The position numbers and the translations under genes are program-made. Positions 33,740 to 43,844 of a stretch of DNA of 45,471 nucleotides are shown here, in pieces. The notes below the pieces were generated by a model. It searched no databases and was not told the DNA's origin. It saw nothing but the letters and a program-made list of their open reading frames with translations. Numbering within the stretch: position 1 is the first letter of the stretch; the number at the start of each line of letters is the position of its first letter. Origin of the DNA: Mucidula mucida (lineage: Eukaryota; Basidiomycota; Agaricomycetes; Agaricales; Physalacriaceae); NCBI GenBank assembly GCA_015501055.1, contig JADNYV010000278.1:1-45471 (forward strand). Direction: 5' to 3'.

Positions 33740-34649
33740 ATGTCGTTTCCAAACCTCAATCAAGCTCCTGTACATCGTTCAAACATTTCACCATCATCCT
33801 CGATCTCTGACGATCTAAAAACTACCTGGCAGACCCAGCGGCATCCATCCACGTCGGTGCACTTCCATGACTTTATATGGAGGGTTAACGATGTCATAGA
33901 GCGTTGGGAACCTCACTTGAATGACTCAGATCGGAAGATCATCAGCCTCAGTCTGATGCTCATGGAACGCCAGAACGCGTCCTCAGGGGAGTGGAGGGCA
34001 GTTTTGATTGCGTTCAACAAGTGCGATCTCGAGTTCACGACAACGTCACCGGCAAAGAAGAAGAGAAACACGTTGAACTTGAAGTAACCATCACCGAGTA
34101 CTCTCCGCGGGTACAGGGCGATATACCTGTCTTACCGAGTCAGGGGTTCGTAACTGGGAGGACTTTGATGTCCAGAGCCGCACGATGAAGACTGTTTCCG
34201 ACGAAGCAGCAAACAACACTTTGTCAAAAAAAAACCTCTACTACATATATAGACCGCCAGCGATGGATGAAGATTGGCGGAAGGAGCGGGTTGTTTTCCT
34301 TCAGGACAAGTGGAAGCAGAAAGCAGAAAAAAAACATTCCCAGGACCATGACGATATCTTTGATCCCTGGATTCTATGGTGGATGAATTCATGTCACAAC
34401 ATCTCACAACGTCAACAATTCCTGTCATGGCCAGCCCTATGGCACGCACTGCTCGGAAAATTTGGGGAGGCCAAGCAAAGAGGAATGATCGAGTGGCTTG
34501 AACGAAGTGTCGCCGATGTGAATAAGCTTCGGGAACTGGCTATTTTTGAGCTCTTCAGGGAGCATTTAGACTCACGGCGTTATCACGACATCAACACTCT
34601 GGGCACACCGACATGGATGTACATTCTTTCGAAACACTCACATTATTAG
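33740..34649 (+). CDS. Unknown protein, frame broken twice
   Basis: The ATG at 33740 opens MSFPNLNQAPVHRSNISPSS, then HFHDFIWRVNDVIERWEPHL and ASSGEWRAVLIAFN. Near 34020 coding-like sequence moves to the next frame (VRSRVHDNVTGKEEEKHVEL, TITEYSPRVQGDIPVLP), and near 34145, at a GGGG run, moves again (VRNWEDFDVQSRTMKTVSDE) and continues to the stop at 34649 (YIYRPPAMDEDWRKERVVF, DIFDPWILWWMNSC). Both breaks are missing-base shifts. The joined product would be ~300 aa, soluble, with no recognised domain. The strong TATA box supports a real gene start. It could be a pseudogene or suffer sequencing errors. Confidence 0.5.
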
Positions 34650-35062
34650 CAAGTCTCTTCAGATCTTGCCAACTGTCTGTAGTTGATACACGAGCAGCTC
34701 ACCACATGCGATACGGAAATGGTTTCGCTTCTGGCGGGCGCCCTTGGACACCGTTCATCCCAAACTGTTCGACGGATAGCCGGATTATCTGTTGGAGCAG
34801 TTGGCAATTGGGGCGTTCCAAGTGAACGTACTTGCCCACATCGTGAAGGCAGCAGAAAAGAGTAGGCGGGAACCACTTTGGATGCCATCGGATTTGAACA
34901 TCTCGAACATGATTAGGCCAACAATTCTACAATAACACGATGTCGTAGCTACATGCAAATGTTCGTCCAGAATACCATCGCACCTGACCATCACATCTTG
35001 AAAAAACGATCAAAGAAATGAATTATGCGAATCGATCTACATTTACTGTCCTTGGCTATTTA
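34650..35062. other. Intergenic between convergent genes
   Basis: No coding sequence is supported; it should hold the 3' UTRs of the unknown gene (plus) and the FAR-17a/AIG1-like gene (minus). Confidence 0.4.
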
Positions 35063-35946
35063 TTACACTTCTATACACTCGTTGGTCAACGTGTTGACCT
35101 TCTGGAAACCGTTTTTGTAGACGAAGCGATTGGTCCAACCCAACTTGTCCATTGCCCATCGACGGCCGATCATGATAAGCTGAAGCACCGCGAACGCTAT
35201 GACCTCTGATGCGAACAAGATGGCAAGGTACGCGGCGAGGAAGGTATCTACGATGCTCCAGATTAGCCGCAGCTTCCATAGCGTAGTGGAACGACGTACC
35301 ATTGAAACCTTTTGTGTCTCGTGTGATGTACGCGATGCCAACATAACCGAGGATCAATAACAAGTTCAGTCCGAGCAGACGCCATGGTCCAGGCGGTGCA
35401 TTGGTAAGGAAGACCTCGAACAGGGAGAATGCGGCGTTGATTCCGTGCATGGAGATGTAACATAGGGAATCGATGGTCGAGACTGGGTCGAATTCGAAGA
35501 CTTGGTAATACATGGCAGTGATGATGAGAGCTATCCACGACCTCAGCGATGAAAGTGAACGAGAAAAACACGGTGCTTACGGAAGGAGACAATACTGGAC
35601 AGAAGCCAGACGTGCATGAACTGAAGCGGACGCGCCCATTCGGCCAGGGGAAACCGCCCTCGGCTATATAGGAAGGTGTGCACGCCGGTCGTCAGAAAAT
35701 AGGCAATGACCCCAAAGTATGATAGAATAGCGAAAATAGCAAAGAAACTGGGGCGCTGTTAGCCTGTATAAAGGCGGCGCGAAAAGATACGCACGACGAA
35801 GCATCCTCATTGGTACCCTTCCAACCAAACACGATGTATAGAACGAGTGTAACAAGAGCATAGAGTCCGTAGAGGAAACGTATGCCTCCAAGGATTGTAG
35901 GGGAAAAGAAAGGCGAGGTCACATAGGAATCATAGGGAACGTCCAT
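35063..35946 (-). CDS. FAR-17a/AIG1-like multi-pass membrane protein
   Basis: Four exons (35946-35798, 35747-35581, 35530-35300, 35247-35063) with 50-52 bp introns give 243 aa in one frame. It starts MDVPYDSYVTSPFFSPTILG and has about six hydrophobic spans: FLYGLYALVTLVLYIVFGW, FFAIFAILSYFGVIAYFLTT, FMHVWLLSSIVSFP, ISMHGINAAFSLFEVFLTN, LGLNLLLILGYVGIAYITRD and AAYLAILFASEVIAFAVLQL. The blocks SMHGINAAFSLFEVFLTNAP and GYVGIAYITR match the FAR-17a/AIG1-like family. Animal AIG1/ADTRP proteins hydrolyse fatty-acid esters of hydroxy fatty acids using Thr and His; this family includes mushroom members of untested activity. The conserved histidine is probably that in SMHGIN. The protein likely sits in the endoplasmic reticulum. 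Confidence 0.88.
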
Positions 35947-36524
35947 GGTCGGAGATGGTGGGGGTTTGCATGCAAGATGGGTTTACGAAACGGTGCTGCG
36001 GTAGTGATCTCGGGTAGCGCGTGCGAACGGTCGGTGATGGGCGACCGCGCGGAGTTCAAGGTAAGGCTAAGTGAGAGGCAGCCACGATGCAAGAAGGAGG
36101 TTACTGAAGGTAGGAGGTCAAGATGAATTTTAATAAATTATCTGGGAGCGACGAGGCCACGGATCAGCCAAGTCTAGGCACAGATGCCGCGACTGCCGAT
36201 GCACTGCCTTCGGCTCGGCATTTGTCTAGCTTCCCGCGCATCGCGATCCTCGCGAAACAAGGAAGGTATAAAGACACTAACATTGTTCAATTCAATGCCC
36301 TTTCATGCTAGCGCGAGGCGCGCGCTGACTTTAAATTGTTCCTGGGTACGCGGTACTTGGCGCCTTGGTTTCGTCTTGGTCAGACTCTTGCTTGCGAAGC
36401 CTCCTCCTGTCCTACGCATCCGAACCGGACAAGTTTGATTATGATGACGAAGGCCGAGACAAAACATGGATCGTGACAATGGCTGGGTTTTCGAGAAGAT
36501 CATACACAAGCAGTATCGGTGCGG
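35947..36524. other. Intergenic
   Basis: Upstream region of the AIG1-like gene and downstream region of the split F-box gene. No gene is recognised. Confidence 0.4.
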
Positions 36525-37060
36525 CTACTTCAAGTACTTCATTTGCAATACCAATCCATCATCCTCCAGGGCTTTCAGTTCAGCGACTGTTCGAGGCGGA
36601 ACGTAAGTCGCCGGTTGAATGGATACCATCTTGAGAACACCTTTTTGCCGTAATGCTGCACACACGCTCGCGATGTGAGAACAATCGTCGAATTCCACGA
36701 GTCCGATCGGCTCGTCCGACGAGAATGTCAAAGTTTCGATGGGTAGCACTGCTAGAGTATCCTGCACCACGCGGAAGACCGACTGCAATTGAAGCGTATG
36801 CTGAACATGCAGCACAAGATGCTCCAGGGATACCGAGCACCTGAGGAGGTTGCATAACTTCTGCCAGTCTGAGTGCAGATGTACAAGACCTCACAGCCGA
36901 ACGACAAGTCTCCTCAAAGATGGCCCGAAGATACCCCCTTCAAAGCTTCCCTCCAGCGATGAAAAATAGTGAACAGTGAGTTGCACTTCAATCAAACACG
37001 GACAACACAAGGCAGATATGGAAGTATCCGATAAAATGAGTGTCTTCAAGGATAAATGCG

Positions 37061-37144
37061 CCGGTTTGAACGAAGGAATGACCGGTTTGAACGAAGGAAT
37101 GACCGGTTTGAACGAAGGAATGACCGGTTTGAACGAAGGAATGA
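37061..37144. repeat. 21 bp minisatellite, four copies, in frame
   Basis: Four near-perfect 21 bp units (CCGGTTTGAACGAAGGAATG plus A) encode PVIPSFK repeats on the minus strand, inside the F-box gene. The multiple of three keeps the frame, so copy number could vary without breaking the protein. Confidence 0.9.
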
Positions 37145-37866
37145 CCGGACTCGGCTGGGAAAACGGATCCACACGTTCCAAGACAATGTTTGCAGACGTC
37201 AACGCTAACGCGCCGAGGAGTATTTCCCTCGCGCGAGTCGCGGAATGCGGAGTGTTCGTTCCTTGATAAACAAACTCTTGAACTCTTGGAAGACGAAAGA
37301 CGGAATAAAGAGTCTTCGTCATGACAAAGGTATGCAAACGAGGCGCTTCCGTAAATACGTCGATAGGCTCCATATTAGGAAACCACATATCAGAGATGCT
37401 GACGTGCAGCGTCTTTAACGCCTTAAATGAGTGCTTCATTTCTGAAAGGGCTTTGAAGTCCCACAAGGTGAGGGACAGCGTCGCTTCTCGCCAGAGGCAG
37501 CAACTGTGAAGAATCCCGCTCATCAGATTGGAAGGAATCGCCTTCGGACTATCAATCCAGATGAAAATTCCTTGCTTTCCCGCATTATCCATGACAGCAG
37601 CGAACAGGAGCGACAGCCTTAGAGAATTCTCAAGCTTGTCAAGTGAAAGGACAACGTGCGACCAGCACCGTGGATGCCCTTGAACGGCCGTTCGCCACTC
37701 CCTACAGACTTGAGAGAATGTCCAGGACGGGTGGCGCATGGACAGAGAGTCGGCGATGATGGGGGATTGAGGGCTTTCAAAGGAATGTACGGCGAAATCT
37801 TCGAGGGCGTGCTCGCATATACTTCCGATTACGTCGCAGGGTAGGGTACGGATGGGGTGGAGTATG

Positions 37867-37871
37867 GTCTC
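37867..37871. repeat. Target-site duplication, left copy (GTCTC)
   Basis: GTCTC directly precedes the left LTR and is repeated at 44372-44376 after the right LTR. Confidence 0.95.
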
Positions 37872-38402
37872 TGTTAGCGACTGACTAAGCCACGAGACTC
37901 AACCAGGTACCACAGCAAGAACTTAAAGAAGAAAGTGTTCGCGTTCGTAAGACTAGGCAAGGCCAGGTGTATAAACGAGATCGGAACTAAAGTACAATGA
38001 TACTACACTACTGCTTATATACTAGTAAGCCTGTGTTTGGGACTCCTTGTCCATACATGTTTCCGCTAGGGATAACTCCACGCCCTTGACCCAGTGTTGT
38101 ATGCTACTAGTCCGTGAAACCATTAAATACGAGTGGTAACTGCATGTAAGTAATAATACTGAAACGACCATGTGTGCTACGAGTGTCGGTGGTGTGTATA
38201 CAATGGGGAATCCATGAGGTATCGGCATGTATGATGTCATCCATGTGTTAGGCGTGTGTCCGACATGAGTACGGCTTCGGTAATGAACAGGAGTATGATC
38301 GGTGACGAAACAGATGATGAAACAGTCCGTTGGTTGATAAGACAAGGCCCCCGATAAGATATGATAAGATGTGAAAGTGTGAAAATATGGCAATTCATAA
38401 CA
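37872..38402 (-). repeat. 3' LTR of the retrotransposon
   Basis: It runs from TGTTATGAATTGCC at 38402 to GTCAGTCGCTAACA at 37872 on the minus strand. Terminal TG...CA is intact, and a TATATAA box and a following AGTTCCGATCT start region are present. Confidence 0.92.
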
Positions 38403-38415
38403 TCACCCCCTCCTT
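38403..38415 (-). promoter_or_regulatory. Polypurine tract
   Basis: AAGGAGGGGGTGA on the minus strand abuts the 3' LTR and overlaps the pol stop codon. It is where plus-strand DNA synthesis would be primed. Confidence 0.75.
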
Positions 38416-40534
38416 AAGGCGCAAGTTCCATTCTGCGCCAGATTTGCTCCATGAGGGCCGCAGAGGGTAGCATGACGTCAAGAGGTTCGGTGTCAGGCGG
38501 TGGCATGGGTCGGAATAGATGTGATGGAAATTGCGACATGGGAACTTCAATGCGAGCAAGCGCAGGTGGCTTTGGCTTGTTCGGGTACTGCTGGTGGAAA
38601 TCGCGAATAGCTTCGTCGGCATTCTTGAGATTGCATGCCGGTTCCCATGTCTGTTCGTGTGTGCCATAACCCTTCCAGTGAACCTTGTATTGAAAACCCC
38701 CGCGGTACTTCCGGGAATTAACCACTTTCTCAACCTCCCATTCCGGTTCGGCTCCTTCCAGCACAGGTGGTGGACGCGTGTCTCGGGGTTGCGTCGGAAA
38801 TTGCGGCTCGTGGTAAGGCGTCAGCAAGGCCTCATTGAACACGGGATGGATGCTTTTCCACGTGTGAGGAATCTGGAGCTTGTAAGAGCTCGTCCCGACT
38901 TTCTTGATCACTTTGAACGGCCCGAAGCGTTTGTCATCAAGCTTCTTCATTGGTCGGTCTGTGCTGAGATTCGTCCCTTCCAGCCATACTTTGTCGCCCT
39001 CCTTGTACTCTACTGCGTCTGTCCGCTTCCTGTCATAAAACTGTTTCATGTCCTCTTTTGCCATCTTCAATGCCGACCCTACTTCGTCCCATGTTTTCCT
39101 CATGCCGTCGGCAAACTCCTGTGCAGTCTCGTTTCTCGATGCCGTTTTCGGAGCGGTGCCTTTGTAGGGGTGTCTGCCCATGTCTGCGAAGAACGGAGTA
39201 ACCTTGGTTGCTGAGTGTACCCGATTGTTGTAAACGAATTTGGCAGAGGGTAACCATTCATGCCAGTCGTTCTGATGGTAATTGACGAATAACCGTAAGA
39301 AATGTTCTATCTCTTGGTTCAACCGTTCTGTTTGCCCATTTGCCTGTGGATGGTACGCCGTCGTGAAGTTCCCTTCAATGCCCAGCAGCCGGTATAACTC
39401 CTTCATGAAACGCGAGTGGTATTGCGGACCTCGATTGTGTATCATCTGTCGCGGCAATCCATGTATGGGGAAGATTCGATCGCGGTAAATACGAGCCATG
39501 CCTTCTGACGTCAGGGTGGTGTGTGTTGGTATAATGCGTAACCGCTTTGTGAAATGGTCCACGAACGTGCTGATCGCATTGTATCCTCCCGACTCCGGCA
39601 ACTCGCCGATCATGTCCGTCCCAACTTTCTCCCATGGTTCGCTTGGTACGTCTATAGGATGGAGGGGTGCAGCCGGTTTTGTGCGATGTGACTTTGTAAC
39701 TTGGCATTTTTGACACCCTTCCACGTATTCGCGGACGTCTCGGCTAATTCCTGGCCACCAATAGGTGCGTGTGATCAACTCGAGAGTCTTGTACTGTCCC
39801 GGATGCCCTGCAAGCTGTGCATCATGATGCATTCCAATAACTTTTCCCCGCAATTCCTTGTCCTTCGGTATGTAAATACGATCTTTCCATATAATAAGTC
39901 CATTTTCCTTCTCTTCCCATCCTTTTTCTTTGTTTTCTAATGCTTTTTGTACGTATCTGTCCTTGTTTCCTTTTCTTTGTTTGATTTTGTTAAGTAATTC
40001 GTCCTCCGGTGTAACTACTGTATGTAAAGAAATTTGAATTTGTGATATAAAAAACTCCGGTTTTAGTAAAACAACATTTTCGTTATCTTTTTCCCCCTTC
40101 TCAAGGCCTGTCATCCTTGACAAGGCATCAGCTTTCCCCATCGTCTTGCCCGGCTTGTGAATCATCTGTATGTCATACTCTGCCAACTCCGTAACCCATC
40201 GCGCCTGCCTCCGGTTCAACTTCTGCGGTTTCCTGAAGTACTGAAGGTTTTGATGATCGGTGAAAACCTCCACTGTCTCCTTAGCGCCTAGGAGATATTG
40301 CCGCCAGTCGTCAATCGAGTCCATAATAGCCATCATCTCTTTGTCGTAGATCTCATAATTGCGCTCCACTTCGTTCAGCGCGCGAGATCGGAAAGCTACT
40401 GGTCTCCATCTTCCGTCAACAAACTGGGAAAGAACTGCCCCGTTTGCATAGTTCGAGGAGTCCGCCTCGACTCGAAACTTGCCGTCGTCACGTGGTACAA
40501 TCAGAACGGGTTCTTCCGTCATCCTCCGTTTCAA
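38414..40534 (-). CDS. pol: Retrotransposon RNase H, integrase and chromodomain
   Basis: The 706 aa open frame begins with RNase H (FRVEADSSNYANGAVLSQF, VFTDHQNLQYF), followed by the integrase zinc domain (HHDAQLAGHPGQYKTL, CQKCQ) and the catalytic core with VGTDMIGELP (first Asp) and NGQTERLNQEIEHF (Glu). The second Asp position, normally in an SDRGPQF motif, reads MIHNRGPQYHS, with Asn instead of Asp. A GPY/F-like module (FGPFKVIKKVGTSSYKL) is followed by a chromodomain (EWEVEKVVNSRKYRGGFQYK, VHWKGYGTHEQTWEP). Chromodomains steer integration of this clade towards marked chromatin. The first part of the polyprotein is in other frames, so translation of a full Pol would need the breaks to be absent. 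The Asn change suggests an inactive integrase. Confidence 0.93.
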   Translation of the reverse strand: MKRRMTEEPVLIVPRDDGKFRVEADSSNYANGAVLSQFVDGRWRPVAFRSRALNEVERNYEIYDKEMMAIMDSIDDWRQYLLGAKETVEVFTDHQNLQYFRKPQKLNRRQARWVTELAEYDIQMIHKPGKTMGKADALSRMTGLEKGEKDNENVVLLKPEFFISQIQISLHTVVTPEDELLNKIKQRKGNKDRYVQKALENKEKGWEEKENGLIIWKDRIYIPKDKELRGKVIGMHHDAQLAGHPGQYKTLELITRTYWWPGISRDVREYVEGCQKCQVTKSHRTKPAAPLHPIDVPSEPWEKVGTDMIGELPESGGYNAISTFVDHFTKRLRIIPTHTTLTSEGMARIYRDRIFPIHGLPRQMIHNRGPQYHSRFMKELYRLLGIEGNFTTAYHPQANGQTERLNQEIEHFLRLFVNYHQNDWHEWLPSAKFVYNNRVHSATKVTPFFADMGRHPYKGTAPKTASRNETAQEFADGMRKTWDEVGSALKMAKEDMKQFYDRKRTDAVEYKEGDKVWLEGTNLSTDRPMKKLDDKRFGPFKVIKKVGTSSYKLQIPHTWKSIHPVFNEALLTPYHEPQFPTQPRDTRPPPVLEGAEPEWEVEKVVNSRKYRGGFQYKVHWKGYGTHEQTWEPACNLKNADEAIRDFHQQYPNKPKPPALARIEVPMSQFPSHLFRPMPPPDTEPLDVMLPSAALMEQIWRRMELAP

Positions 40535-40547
40535 CTCCTCAAACGCC

Positions 40548-41635
40548 TCATGTTGCTCCTATGCCCCAAACCCACTCGCCCTTCCCGGTTAGCGATGTCA
40601 ACGGCTTCGCTACTCCCGCAAATCCCCGAATGAAATGTCGGTAGAAGTTGCAGAAGCCCAGGAATGATTGCACTTCCTTCTTCTTCGTCGGCTCCTTCCA
40701 TTCCTTCACTACGGCCACTTTTGCCGGATCCATCTTCACTTCTCCTCCTCCAACAATAACTCCTAAGTAATCTACAGTCTGTGCCTCAAAACTACATTTC
40801 TCGGGTTTTAAATACAGCTTATTTACTCGTAATATCTCCAATACCTTTCGTACAATCTGTCTATGCTCCTCAGAGTGTTCGTAAAGATAAGTATATCATC
40901 TAGGTAAACTATAACATGTCCTCTCAATCAGCTCCTTCAGAATGTGATTCATGAACGATTGGAATGTCGCCGGCGAGTTTGTAAGTCCAAGAACATGACT
41001 GAGGGCTCGAACAGGCCTCGGTTTGTTCTAAACGCCGCTTTCCACTCATCACCTTCTTTGATCCGGATGTTATTGTAACCCCATCGGACATCCATCTTTG
41101 TGAAAACCTTTGCTCCCTTCAACTTGTCATAAGCTCCTGGATCAACGGCAAGGGGTATCGGTTCTTGATTGTCATGTCGTTCAACTTCCGATAATCTGTA
41201 CTGGCCGAAGGCTTCCATCCTTCTTTTGACAAAGAAGAAGGGTGATGCCATAGGTGAAATTGATGGCCGTATACGTCCCGTCCGTATGTTTTCTTCCAGG
41301 AACTCATCTAACGCCTTCTGCTCGGATGGACTAAGGGGATAAACCTTGCAGTCAACCGGTTTGGAACCAGGCGTAAGTTCTATCGCGTGATCCCAGGGTC
41401 TTCGCTCCGGTAACTTGTCAAAGTCCGCCTTGCTGAATACATCGGAAAATTCCTGATGTAAGGTGCAGCAGCGGATGAAGGCTGTTGTGATCTCAGCTTT
41501 TCCCGCTTTTGCGATAGTTGTCCCAGTCCATCCAGAACAACGCTCTCCCTCTTCCAACTTCTCTTCTACATCTTCTCCTTCATCTTCCGGGAGTTGTACT
41601 CGGGTAGATAGCCGCAGCGGTCTGGGCATCATCAA
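40548..41635 (-). pseudogene. pol: Retrotransposon reverse transcriptase, frames broken
   Basis: Blocks in several frames match Ty3/gypsy reverse transcriptase: LPERRPWDHAIELTPGSKPV, PLSPSEQKALDEFLEENIRT, FFFVKRRMEAFG, YRKLNDMTIKNRYPLPLIQE, GAKVFTKMDVRWGYNNIRIK, and AFRTNRGLFEPSVMF. The catalytic box reads VYLDDI near 40895-40910. After it, LYLKPEKCSFEAQTVDYLGV and EVQSFLGFCNFYRHFIRGFA mark the connection region. Frame changes occur near 41240, near 41200, after 40990 and at the join to RNase H near 40560. Motifs remain, but the enzyme could not be made as one chain. Confidence 0.88.
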
Positions 41636-42154
41636 AAGTCAATGTGGATTCCGTCCAGTTGATCGTGGGGTTGTGATATCGTAGCCAATCTAGCCCCAAA
41701 AAGATACTTGTTTTGCCGAGATTGGTGACGGCCAACTCAATCTTTTCGGCGTGATCTCCGATCTTCATCCGGACCTCCACAAAACCTTCGATTGCTCCTC
41801 CCTCGTTTAGGGTTCCATCCGCATTGTAACAGGGAGCTTGACCGGTAACTCCTTGATCGGGAGTCCGTTCTTCTCGACGAATTCTTTATTGACACAAGAA
41901 CCCGTTGCTCCACTGTCAAGAAGGGCACTCGTTTCCCATTCAGAGCCTGTGTGTACGCTCTCTATGGTTACTCGGAGTTTCATGTCCTGCCCCTTTGTTC
42001 CCCGGATGTACTTCCTCGACTTTTTCAACTCCGTCACAACTTCCACCGCAGCTTCCTTTGTCAACGCTCTGATCGCCATCACCTTCTCCTCCGTCGCTTC
42101 TCTCTCTCTCCGCTCCGGCATCCATGCTCTCAAAATTCCCACTGCTCTCGACAC
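41580..42154 (-). pseudogene. Retrotransposon aspartic protease region, frames broken
   Basis: The core motif ALLDSGATGSCVNKEFVEKN (42154 frame) contains the catalytic D-S-G. A following block in another frame, FLGLDWLRYHNPTINW, is the usual retropepsin-like end of this clade. A frame change lies near 41800. Upstream RGTKGQDMKLRVTI is the typical linker before the protease. Confidence 0.8.
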
Positions 42155-42385
42155 GTCATCCTCTCTTAGCCGTTGTGCGATCCACTCGGGCGTATTTGGC
42201 TCAAATCTTTCTTTCGCAGGTTTTGGTGGTAAAGTCGTCGATGATATTTTAGATGTTTCAGTACCCGTACTGTAAATAGATTCTGCATCTGACGACCCTT
42301 TCCTTGATGACTGCTCCGGCAGGACTGCGTCTACTGCGGGAGCTTCGCAAAACCCAACTCTTCGGCCAGCTTCTTCTTCTCCTCG

Positions 42386-43249
42386 TCATTCATTTCGGTC
42401 CATAAACCCCGAATCGTCTGGGGTCGACCCTTCTTCGGACAGAACCTGCTGACTGGCCGTGTTGCCACAGCTGAAGCAAGTCCCTTCGACGTGCGTTGTC
42501 GATGTCCATCGGCCTGCCGGCTCCTCCATAGGTAACACCGGTAGCATCTCGTCGTGTGATCGGCGTTGGGGGTGGGTTCGTAGGATTAGCTCTCGATGTA
42601 GCCACCTGCGGAGCTTGAGGCCGGGACTGCATGCCGGACCTCTTGCTCGCCGCCCGCCTTCTCCATAGCTGATCGATCTGAAGGATCTGTGCCTTCCAAT
42701 CCTTGTACTTCTCTGGCAACCCGTCTCGGCTGCCATAGATCTGGTCGATGATCTTCTCGTTGACATTGGTCTCGAGAAGTCGTACGACAATGCGTCATCC
42801 TTGAGTATCCTGCCTGAGTGAGCAGGACCTCAACTTCTGGAAGAAATCTTGAGCGGTGTCTTGCCCCTGGCGCAACCGCTCGATCTGGTCTTGCGCGTCT
42901 CGCGCGAGGTTGGAATCCACAAATCGCTCCTTCAAGTCTTCCTTGAACTCCGTCCAAGAGACTGTCCATTCCTCTTCTTCCTCGTCGAAGTTCTGGTCCG
43001 AGTAGTTCTGGACCCATGCATCTACGTGATCTCCTCGGATGTAGGAGAGAACAACATCAATCCTTTCGGAGTCAGATGTGAGGTTGTTCTTCTTGTCACG
43101 GATGTATGTGAACATCGATCGCCACCAGCTCTTGTACTTGGACTTGTCCCCGTCATAGTCATAAGGCTTGTTGACAAGGGATCGGCCTTTGTTTCGCATC
43201 GGCTGATGAGCGGGTGTGTGAGGAGCGGTTTGGGTGCTTCGTTGGACAT
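42386..43249 (-). pseudogene. gag: Retrotransposon Gag, frames broken
   Basis: The start at 43249 reads MSNEAPKPLLTHPLISR; coding-like sequence then shifts to MRNKGRSLVNKPYDYDGDKS, YKSWWRSMFTYIRDKKN, VVLSYIRGDHVDAWVQN and WTEFKEDLKERFVDSNLA, a typical Ty3/gypsy retrotransposon-gag domain. A further shift follows near 42795. A remnant of the zinc knuckle is GTCFSCGNTASQQVL, in which the first C-x2-C is present but the His and last Cys are not evident. Gag would package the element's RNA; here it is broken. Confidence 0.82.
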
Positions 43250-43831
43250 GATGAATCGGGGTGATAGGATCGGAGAGTGAAAGGGTGAAAGTGGGGATAT
43301 GGGTGATGCGGATTTGATGAAACGGGTGAGGGAATAGAGGTTTGGATGAATAAGGAGGATCGCCTAGATCTGAATAGAATCCAGGACTTGGTAGGGTGGG
43401 GAATGATGGTGTGTATCGTAAGGTAAGTAAAGTAGGTAGGTATCGTAACTGTCTACACTATTTTACCGACTACTGACTACGTATCTACGGAGCCCAAGAG
43501 CTCGTCACAAGTTCGCAATTGCCCAGCCGACGTCCCTCTGGTGTGAGGTAAGCCGAAGTTTTCCTGGGAACGGGGGTTGACCCGTAAACAGCGCCCACTG
43601 AAGTGCAACTGCCAAAAGTTCGTTCTCGTGAGAGCGGCTACTTCCAGCACCCGAGGCAGTTATCTCTAACTGTTAGCCGGCGCTACTGGGACCAATACAC
43701 ACGTATGCGGACGTGCGCTGGATTAGGAATCCGTCGATCTGTAAACAGGGAAAGGGAACAGGGGAATGTGCGATGATCAAACAGCGAAGTGCTGATCGAC
43801 GATCAGGGATGTGTGGTAGGTGGTAGAAAGT
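43250..43831. other. Retrotransposon leader between 5' LTR and gag
   Basis: The ~590 bases between the primer binding site and gag have no ORF and form the element's 5' untranslated leader. AT- and purine-rich segments are present. Confidence 0.6.
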
Positions 43832-43844
43832 AGTTCCGATCTTC
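43832..43844 (-). promoter_or_regulatory. Primer binding site, complementary to LTR transcript start
   Basis: On the minus strand the leader begins GAAGATCGGAACT directly after the 5' LTR. Its 11 bases AGATCGGAACT are the exact reverse complement of AGTTCCGATCT in the LTR (43960-43950), which lies about 27-33 bases after the TATATAA. No match to a usual tRNA 3' end (TGG...) is seen. Confidence 0.7.

Larger units (their letters stand above)
36525..37871 (-). pseudogene. F-box/LRR gene, C-terminal part (split by retrotransposon)
   Basis: Reading left from the retrotransposon edge, the frame gives ETILHPIRTLPCDVIGSICE, an F-box core (P-I-R-x-L-P), then WTFSQVCREWRTAVQGHPRC, the usual 'QVCRxWR...P.LWS' block. 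Leucine-rich strands follow (LKTLHVSISDMWF, PRLHTFVMTKTLYS, LPRVQEFVYQG). Four 7-residue tandem repeats (PVIPSFK) lie at 37061-37144. A 54 bp intron (36841-36894) joins LRRLVVRL to CSVSLEHLVLHVQH, and the stop is at 36525. The N-terminal 83 codons are at 44372-44622. Removing the element plus one copy of GTCTC restores an uninterrupted frame across the junction (L-E-T-I-L-H). Product without the insertion: ~510 aa. Loss of function is recent, since no other break is seen. Confidence 0.88.

Noticed and set aside
37061..37144. CRISPR-like array of four repeats
   Set aside because: No spacers; units are contiguous 21-mers that code PVIPSFK in frame, and the genome is eukaryotic.
38531..39214. 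227 aa plus-strand ORF
   Set aside because: It is antisense to the retrotransposon integrase/chromodomain frame, which has clear motifs.
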